DNA of 64,000 nt. It comes from Echiichthys vipera (Eukaryota; Chordata; Actinopteri; Perciformes; Trachinidae). The stretch covers positions 15,813,326 through 15,877,325 of the forward strand of contig OY829658.1 in the NCBI GenBank assembly GCA_963691815.1, written 5' to 3'. Each line of letters opens with the position of its first letter. Position 1 is the stretch's first letter. Under the pieces are notes generated by a model, which ran no database searches, was not told where the DNA came from, and saw nothing but the letters and a program-made list of their open reading frames with translations. Both the position numbers and the translations under genes were made by a program. This document shows positions 57,262-64,000 of the stretch, in pieces.

Positions 57262-57560
57262 AGTCGGGGTGCGCGGGCACAGCCTCCCGGTGCCGCCGCT
57301 GCCTTCACGGGGTTCGGGGAGGTGGAGGGGGGCCGGGGGGGGGGGGCAAAATCTGCTGCTGCTTGCCGTCTGTGTCTCGGCTGTCCAACTTCAGAGCGCG
57401 CAGCCGGTCCGCGCGACCATCCGTCCTTCTAGTCGGGTTTTTAAATCCAAGGCTTCACGCGCTGCTGCTGATCCAGGTAGCAATGACGAGGCCTCTCCCC
57501 CTCTTCTCTCTCTGTTCCTCCGAGTTTTTTGTGCTCGAGACCTGATAGATTTACTACAGG
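57262..57560 (-). promoter_or_regulatory. sdc3: Probable sdc3 5'UTR and CpG-rich promoter
   Basis: GC- and CpG-rich DNA directly upstream of the sdc3 ATG, including a run of 12 or more C (gene strand) near 57,340 and several GCGC and CCGCC motifs. No TATA box is evident. The assignment rests on position and base composition; the start site is unknown. Confidence 0.4.
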
Positions 57561-57675
57561 GAGATGCCAGACCTCGCTCTATCTCTCTCTCTCTCTTTCT
57601 CTCCTCCCCCTCTCCGTTGAGGGCAGGATGTTCCGTATGGCGACGCTGCCTGGCCTGGGAGTCTGGCAGAAGGAG

Positions 57676-57883
<208 letters not shown>

Positions 57884-58257
57884 AGTAGGGGGGATCTCCG
57901 CGAGCAAGGGCGAGGATGCCCCCTACAGCTCGTTTAGGCACCCGCAGTCACATACACACACGCGCGTGCACATACGCACACACGCACACACACACACACG
58001 GCCGTTCCCAGGTTGCGCCTGTTGTTTCGCGCTCAGGTGGATCCGGTTGGCTGCACGCCATTAACACACCTTTACAGGTCAGCGCCGGTCCTTCGCTGTG
58101 ATTGGCCGAGTCGCGGTCAAAGCTGATAAAGAAAAAATGAGCTGACATCATACACACCTGTGTGTCTATTTAACAAAAATTAATATTTATGTCACACTGA
58201 AGTCTACTTGTGTCGCCCGGTTGGCGCTCAAGGACAAATGCAAGGTGGGAAAAATAC

Positions 58258-58500
58258 TATTTAAAGGAATAGCCCATGCTCTAAAATGACAATTTGTAAA
58301 TGAGTTACTCACCACGTGTAACCTTGAATTATTGAAGAAAAATGTTTTGGTGCAGGAGATGGAGCTTGTTCAGCTTTGTTTTTAAGTGCCACCATGAGAT
58401 GTTGCTAAAAACCAAAGAAGAATTGGACCATTTAACTTTTGTTAAATCAAATATTTTCCGGTGATGTATGAAACACCAGTGATTAACATCTGATCAATGA
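58258..58500 (+). repeat. Dispersed repeat fragment
   Basis: Begins TTTAAAGGAATAGCCCATGC and includes AAAATGACAATTTGTAAATG, then AGTTACTCACC, a theme common in fish genomes. Non-coding. Confidence 0.5.
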
Positions 58501-59409
58501 GGCCCTGGAGCCCCAATGAGTGTTCCTCTGTGACCAAGTTAACCCACTACTGCCTCTCAAGTACCACGCCAGGCCCACAGTGAGGTTGAATATTCCCCAA
58601 CAACTTTGCAATGAATCCTCTGACCGCAGACCGACTGACAAACAGTAAATGCAGGCCTGTGGGCAGTAGGTTGTTTATCCATGAAACAGCAGCCAAACCG
58701 TCCTAACCAGCCTGCCACAGCTTAAGCTTTCACAACCCTTTCAGGTGGTTCAAAATCACTGCAGGTAACGCTCCCTTACTTGCCGTAGGGTTTGTCTTCA
58801 TCCACTTTAAGAAATCAACAAAGCCACAGGATTACTGCCACAAGCATCACACCCAACCTAACTTGTTTTTTCTCGTATGAACTCTCTACAGCGGCCAATA
58901 AATCACGCCGGCTCATTGAAACAGTTGCTTACGCTCAAAACAAAAGCCAGACAAGTAAGGGCAGGATTATTTCACCCTTGTGTCTCTTTTGAAGATACAA
59001 CAGGAAGTCAGAGAGAGGGACGGCTTGTTTTGATAGACACCGCGGTGTAGCCTGGTAATCTCTTGTTGCAAACCTTGGGGGTTATTTCTCAAGCCAAAAG
59101 TATAATCACTACAGCACAATTACACTGCCTGTTGCTATGCTAAGAGTGCCAGCCTTATTATTCAGGCACATTTATGAAGAAACTAGAGCAAGCTCCTCAG
59201 CACCCTCTCTGACCCACGCTGTGTGTAGTTAGTTTCATCCCTGCACATATTCATTCAGATAGCTGGGGTAGAAACTACAGTGCAGCTACCGATCCTGTCC
59301 TTTATAACGGATACTTAAAATAAGAAAAACACAGCCGTTAGTCAGCTCTCTCCCTTCACCACTGTGTGAGTATCAAACATACAATGAAGCACACTTGAGA
59401 CAGTTAAAT

Positions 59410-60447
59410 TTTCAAAGTTTTTTTGTTCAGTTTGGTTTCAAAATAAAGATCACACAATTGTTTAGAGACAATCTACAACAGGAGTTACAAAAAATAGTTG
59501 CCCAGGCAATAAGCATACACAGGTTCTGTTAACTATACACATATGGTTACAGGTGTGCTCGTAGTAAATATACACAAGGCTGCTCCAAATGTACACCGCG
59601 CTGTGGCGGGCTGCCTCTCACCCAAAAGGACATGGACAGTATGATACAGCACTTACAGCACTAGAGAAATGCCAAAAAACACAAGAATCTCCTCTGTACA
59701 ATCCATGGGTTTACCCCTCTGAAAACAGTCATGGGTAATAAGAGGGGTTTGGGGTTAAATGAGTAAAAGTTTGTTTTTTTTCTCCCACCCAGCCAGCATA
59801 CCCATACAAGTGACACATTTCATGGGGTAAAGCATTCCTATAAAAAGATCTTAAAAAAAAAAAAGGTCAAAAACAAAAAAACCTTCAACATAAACCAGAA
59901 AACACCACTAAGTCTAACAGAACGTGTCCAATTGGGAGTCAGTGGGAGATCGACGTCTTAAGTTAAGCAGTGACAAGATAAAGATAAAACCAAGCGTGGC
60001 GAATCTTTGTACAAGTACTACGCTGTATAGAAAGGGCTTTTCAAAACAAAAATTTGATATTACAATTTACAATATACAACAACTCATATGTCACAACCAA
60101 GGAGGTGAGAATATACACTGAAATGCACAGGGTTTTTTTTCTAAGATTTTTTTTTTTCAGAGTGAGCTTTTTTTAATTTTTCTTCTCATACCAAAAAGGG
60201 TGGTAAAGCACTTTTACATTACAAGGGTTTACAAATGTACAATTATACAGTCAGAAGTATGTGGTCACTACTAGGATACATTATAGATACAGATTCAACA
60301 TCAAAAACCAGAAAAACTACAAAGTTTTATATATATATTTATATATATATGCAAAGGTCTACACCAAGTATACACGTTATATTTATAGAAGCAAGACCAG
60401 AAAACGAATCTCCCATGCTAAATGATCTGTCTGCTGGTTAGCTGATG

Positions 60448-60531
<84 letters not shown>

Positions 60532-61020
60532 TCATCTATGGTTCTGTGACGTCTGACAAATTAAATACTCGTTCCATCTCATAGTGGTAAATAGTTAGGA
60601 TGGGAGGAAGGGATACTAGGATTGTGTGTGCAGCAGTAGCAAAAAGTGAAATGATTTTTTGAGTTTATCAGAAAAGAGGAAATGAAAGAAGAAGAAAAAA
60701 AAGAGGGAGCGGAGCAGGTCTCACCTCTCTCTCCACTCTCTGCCCTCCCCCGGTTCAGTGAGCCTGGGGCAGGGTGGGGGAGGGGTAACAAAAATCTGGC
60801 AAAAACTAAGGCTGCCTGTAGCAACAGGCTCCTCCCGAAGGGTTGTCATGGAAACAAAGGTACGAGGGGTACTGAACGTCCTCGTGAGTAGGATTTGGAG
60901 GGGGAAAGTGGGCATCATGCCCTCGGAAGGGTCGGACAGGAGGGCGGGGCTGGTCGACACGACAGCTTAAAGAGGGGGAGGTGGAGGTGGTAGACATGAT
61001 TCCAGGCTGGGGGGGGGGGG
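59410..61020 (-). other. pum1: pum1 3'UTR (inferred)
   Basis: AT-rich sequence after the pum1 stop without another exon. I found no canonical AATAAA on the gene strand before about 59.4 kb, so the end is approximate; ATTAAA occurs near 60,172. It contains a long CA tract in mRNA sense. Confidence 0.4.
60451..60529. repeat. (TG)n microsatellite in the pum1 3'UTR
   Basis: 79 bp of TG; in pum1 mRNA it would read (CA)39. Confidence 0.97.
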
Positions 61021-61152
61021 TTACATGATGCCATTGGGAGGGCCGCAGAGGGGACCCAGGTCAACACCGTTCTTCATGTAGTACTTCTCCAGCTTGGCCA
61101 GGATGTGTTTCCCATACGTGTACTTCCTCAGGGTGGAGATGTGAGGCCGGAT
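61021..61152 (-). CDS. pum1: pum1 terminal coding exon
   Basis: 44 codons including the TAA stop: IRPHISTLRKYTYGKHILAK, then LEKYYMKNGVDLGPLCGPPN and GIM. The acceptor is CTCTGCAG. It closes the Pumilio domain with its C-terminal cap. Confidence 0.96.
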   Translation of the reverse strand: MRPHISTLRKYTYGKHILAKLEKYYMKNGVDLGPLCGPPNGIM

Positions 61153-63858
61153 CTGCAGAGACGACAAAATCACACGTTCGAACTGGATATCTACACCGCG
61201 CGCATCCTTTGTTTGTGCAGGCGTTTTGCGCTACAACGCCAACACCCATTTATTTGTAAATCAATGATGACTTGTGCTTATGTCAGCTTCTGTGTCGTTG
61301 CCTAGGGAACCATCGACTCCTGTGACCTGGTTAAGATTTATTGATGTGCAGGTAAGTGAAGGGTTGGGCTGACGGGTAGACAAGAGACAAGCTTCTTTTT
61401 TCCCTCCCCCCCTTCAGGGATTTTTAGTCAAGAAGTAGATATTTAGTGATGAGACAGTTTGTCAAATGTGATGATCGTTTGTTTTCAAATCTGTAAATGT
61501 GCTTGCCAGTCTATTTGTGTCATTGTCACCAATATATGCTCTGTTTTGTCTGTCAAAATAAATATATTTTTTTAGGAAACTGCTGCAGCTCTGTAGCTCC
61601 AAATATGTGTTTTACAGAACAGCATTATATTAATCTTGTTTGTACTCTCGACAGCTAGATGTTCATAATCAGGGTTGAGCATAACATTATATTTTTTAAC
61701 ACAGGTTTCACTTCTGGTCCACCAAAGTGTCTTTTTTAGTCAAACAGGGTTCATGAGTAAAATTTAAGCACTTTTAAAGCATTTTCCAGGTACCTAAACT
61801 AAAAAAGTCTAGACTCTTGAAGCCTTTACCATCACATCTAAATGTTACTGCAGTTCTCAGAATTCCTTTATAGATACAGCAGTCATTGTTTATTATACCA
61901 TTTGTTCATATTAACTTTGATTGTATGTTTGTCTGGTGTGTGATGCCAGGAGACTACTAATAAATATGACAGCAGGATTGTTTCATTGCAAATATTAACA
62001 CAATTTTGTTTGGTTTGGGTTTGAGAAAAATGGAGCATTTTTTCCAAACTTTCAAGACTTTGTACAAACTCTAACGTACAGTCTTTTTATTTCTTTGAAG
62101 GGAAAATATTCCATTCTAAAACATTAACATTGCAAGGCTGAAAGCTCCTCTCATAACTAAACTACATTTTAGCAAGGCTAACCAAAGCTATTCATGTCAA
62201 TACAGTATCATAAGCATTATTGCAGCACTTTGGTGGGACCCATACGACGACCTTCTTTCCACCTACCTTATGCATTACGATCTTGCGCTGGGTGGGCTCG
62301 GCTACGTCGATCATCTTCTGCACCACGTAGTTGGCGTACTGGTCCTTCATCATGGTGTATAAGGCACTGTGGGGGCCCTCAGTCAGGCTGCACACCTCGT
62401 CTATCAGCACTGCCCGTTCTGCCCGTGACGCATGGGTCACACACTTCTCCACCACATTACTAAAGGAAGGAAGGGAAGGAAGAAAAGAAACAAAAGCAAC
62501 CTGGTTTAAAGAAGGAAGGAAGACAAGATTGAAACCTTGTCTTTATGTTGGTACTGGAATTTACCTGGCAAACTTGTGCTGGCTGAGTCCCAGGACATTG
62601 CCCCTGATCTCAGCCACTATTTTGCTCTTGTCCTCAGCTCGGCCGTGCTCCAAAACGTGCTGGATTACATAGTTGCCGTACTGGTCCTAAATAAAACACA
62701 ACCACACAGACACATTAACTAAAACGTGAGGATGCCAGCTGGTGCTTCTGACGTCACATCAAACATGCAGCCAATTTACAAAATCTGGACCGAGAGACGC
62801 TTCATTTGAGCCAACTTTCAGTGTCACTATTCTGAGAAAAAAAAGAGCTGGTGGAAGAAGAAAGAAAGAAGGGAGAGCTCGCTTGTGTTTTTTTACCTGC
62901 ACCAGCTGCTCTGTGTGTTGATGGAGCTCCTCCAGTATAGGCAGCGTCTGTTCAGGAAGGCAGTGTTCAAGAATGCGCTGGATGACTCGGCAGCCATACG
63001 GGTGAGTTGAAAGGGCGAACACCTGAGAGACGATCAGAATTACACGTGTTTACTTATTCAACATGTACAACAAGTGGTCCTGGAGCTCGGCGAGTTGAAC
63101 AAGGCACTAATTTACTTTTGTTCAAAGTATTTTCACCCCAAGGCACAGAATGTCTCTTGGATTACAGCACCAAATGATTGTAGGCATACTTTCACACACC
63201 CTGCCCACCCTGCAGGGAAGGTGAATGCAAATTCCTGACATGCTTTCAGCTACACAAACAAATCTGCGCCATCGTGTAGAAAACATGCAGTTACACAACA
63301 TGCAAATGTGTGTGAGGCAAAACACTCACATCAGGGAGGTTTACTGTCAGAGCATCCTGACTCCTCAAAACTGAAAGCTTTCATTAGCATTTCACAAAAA
63401 GGCACATGGACGGACACAAAGTCTTCCTTTTTAACACATTATGCTAATGTAACATTTAGCTGGCGGATAGAAGATGGCTGTTGCTGCTGGGCTGAGGTTT
63501 CTGTTGCCATAGCAACGTACCATGTCCCTAGAAAGGACGAAGTAGGACTGATTGTCTATGTACTTTGGCGGTGACAATATGCCTGCTGCCTCAGGGCAGA
63601 CACAGTGTATGTGTGCACACAAGTAAATGGATGGTGTGTGGATGTCAGCCAAGCAATGGCAGGCTTCAGTGATTGAAAGTGGAAATATTTTCTGAAAGTG
63701 CGCTCACAGAGGGGACCCACCTGTCCCTTAAAGGCGTCTATGATGAAGTGAAGAGCGTGAGGCTGGACACACTCAATACACTTCTGCACCACATGGTTAC
63801 CGTTCTGGTCCTTCACACACTTCAACACGTGGCCGTCAAGCTCCCGCACCATCTCACT
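61021..63858 (-). CDS. pum1: pum1, Pumilio RNA-binding protein, C-terminal part (5' end outside window)
   Basis: Cytoplasmic repressor that binds UGUANAUA elements in mRNA 3'UTRs and recruits deadenylation factors. Five coding exons are visible, in transcript order: 63858-63721, 63022-62897, 62686-62565, 62459-62267, 61152-61021. They make 711 nt, 236 residues plus stop. All splice sites are GT-AG and in phase. The RNA-reading triplets of Pumilio repeats are intact: repeat 4 NHVVQK, repeat 5 CRVIQR, repeat 6 NYVIQH, repeat 7 SNVVEK, repeat 8 NYVVQK. These are the side chains that select U, A, U, G and U. The end, KYYMKNGVDLGPLCGPPNGIM, matches Pumilio 1 better than Pumilio 2. The N-terminal region and repeats 1-3 are beyond the right border. 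Confidence 0.96.
62267..62459 (-). CDS. pum1: pum1 exon with Pumilio repeats 7 and 8
   Basis: 193 nt with NVVEKCVTHASRAERAVLID, then MMKDQYANYVVQKMIDVAEP and QRKIVMHK. The acceptor is CCTTTAG and the donor AAG|GTAGGT. Confidence 0.96.
62565..62686 (-). CDS. pum1: pum1 exon with Pumilio repeat 6
   Basis: 122 nt, DQYGNYVIQHVLEHGRAEDK to SQHKFA. The acceptor is TTATTTAG and the donor CCAG|GTAAAT in phase 2. Confidence 0.96.
62897..63022 (-). CDS. pum1: pum1 exon with Pumilio repeat 5
   Basis: 42 codons, VFALSTHPYGCRVIQRILEH to EQLVQ. The acceptor is CTCTCAG and the donor CAG|GTAAAA. A symmetric phase-0 exon coding for almost exactly one repeat. Confidence 0.96.
63721..63858 (-). CDS. pum1: pum1 exon with Pumilio repeat 4
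   Basis: 46 codons starting SEMVRELDGHVLKCVKDQ and on through NGNHVVQKCIECVQ to FKGQ. The acceptor is CCCAACAG and the donor CAG|GTGGGT. Phase 0 at both ends. Confidence 0.95.
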
Positions 63859-64000
63859 CTGTTGGGAGGGAAGGAAGAAGAAGAGCAGAGCAAGAATGTG
63901 GAGAGGGACATGTAATTGTTTGTGAGAAATCAAATATTGCCTGAAAGCATTTTCAAAACCCTCCATTTTTCACAGTGGCTCACAGTCCAACAAATAACAC

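Overview
The window is genomic DNA of a bony fish, most likely a percomorph. It holds vertebrate genes in spliced form, very dense CA/TG microsatellites, and many degenerate transposon pieces of kinds I associate with teleosts. All recognisable genes lie on the minus strand. Reading along that strand (right to left), they are the 3' end of pum1, a complete sdc3, and a complete nobox.

Right edge (59.4-64.0 kb): the last five coding exons of pum1. They encode Pumilio repeats 4-8 and the C-terminus of this RNA-binding translational repressor, and are followed by a long 3'UTR. About 2 kb of intergenic DNA separates it from sdc3.

Centre (19.5-57.3 kb): sdc3 (syndecan-3), a transmembrane heparan-sulfate proteoglycan. 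The basic five-exon model joins in frame to 448 residues. It has a signal peptide, an SGSGSG glycosaminoglycan site, a Thr/Ser/Pro-rich ectodomain, a transmembrane helix and an almost invariant cytoplasmic tail ending EFYA. Intron 1 is about 26.7 kb and is full of dinucleotide repeats. Two things stand out. First, a 54-nt symmetric exon-like sequence lies between exons 4 and 5 and encodes a second copy of the transmembrane start. Second, an 86-residue Glu/Arg block is inserted in the ectodomain.

Left (3.1-13.6 kb): nobox, an oocyte homeobox transcription factor. I could build nine exons whose splice phases all agree, giving 781 residues with a homeodomain split over three exons. Its introns hold a Penelope-like element, two hAT-type MITEs, another MITE, a tRNA-derived SINE and a Tc1 fragment. 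The left 3.1 kb and the stretch from 13.6 to 19.5 kb contain no recognisable gene.

There is no shared pathway among the three genes beyond linkage, although nobox and pum1 both act in germ cells. I saw no rRNA, tRNA gene or CRISPR array. The best candidates for something new are the duplicated transmembrane exon of sdc3, its Glu/Arg rod, and a Penelope-like repeat family with three copies here, each flanked by a perfect 12-13-bp target duplication.
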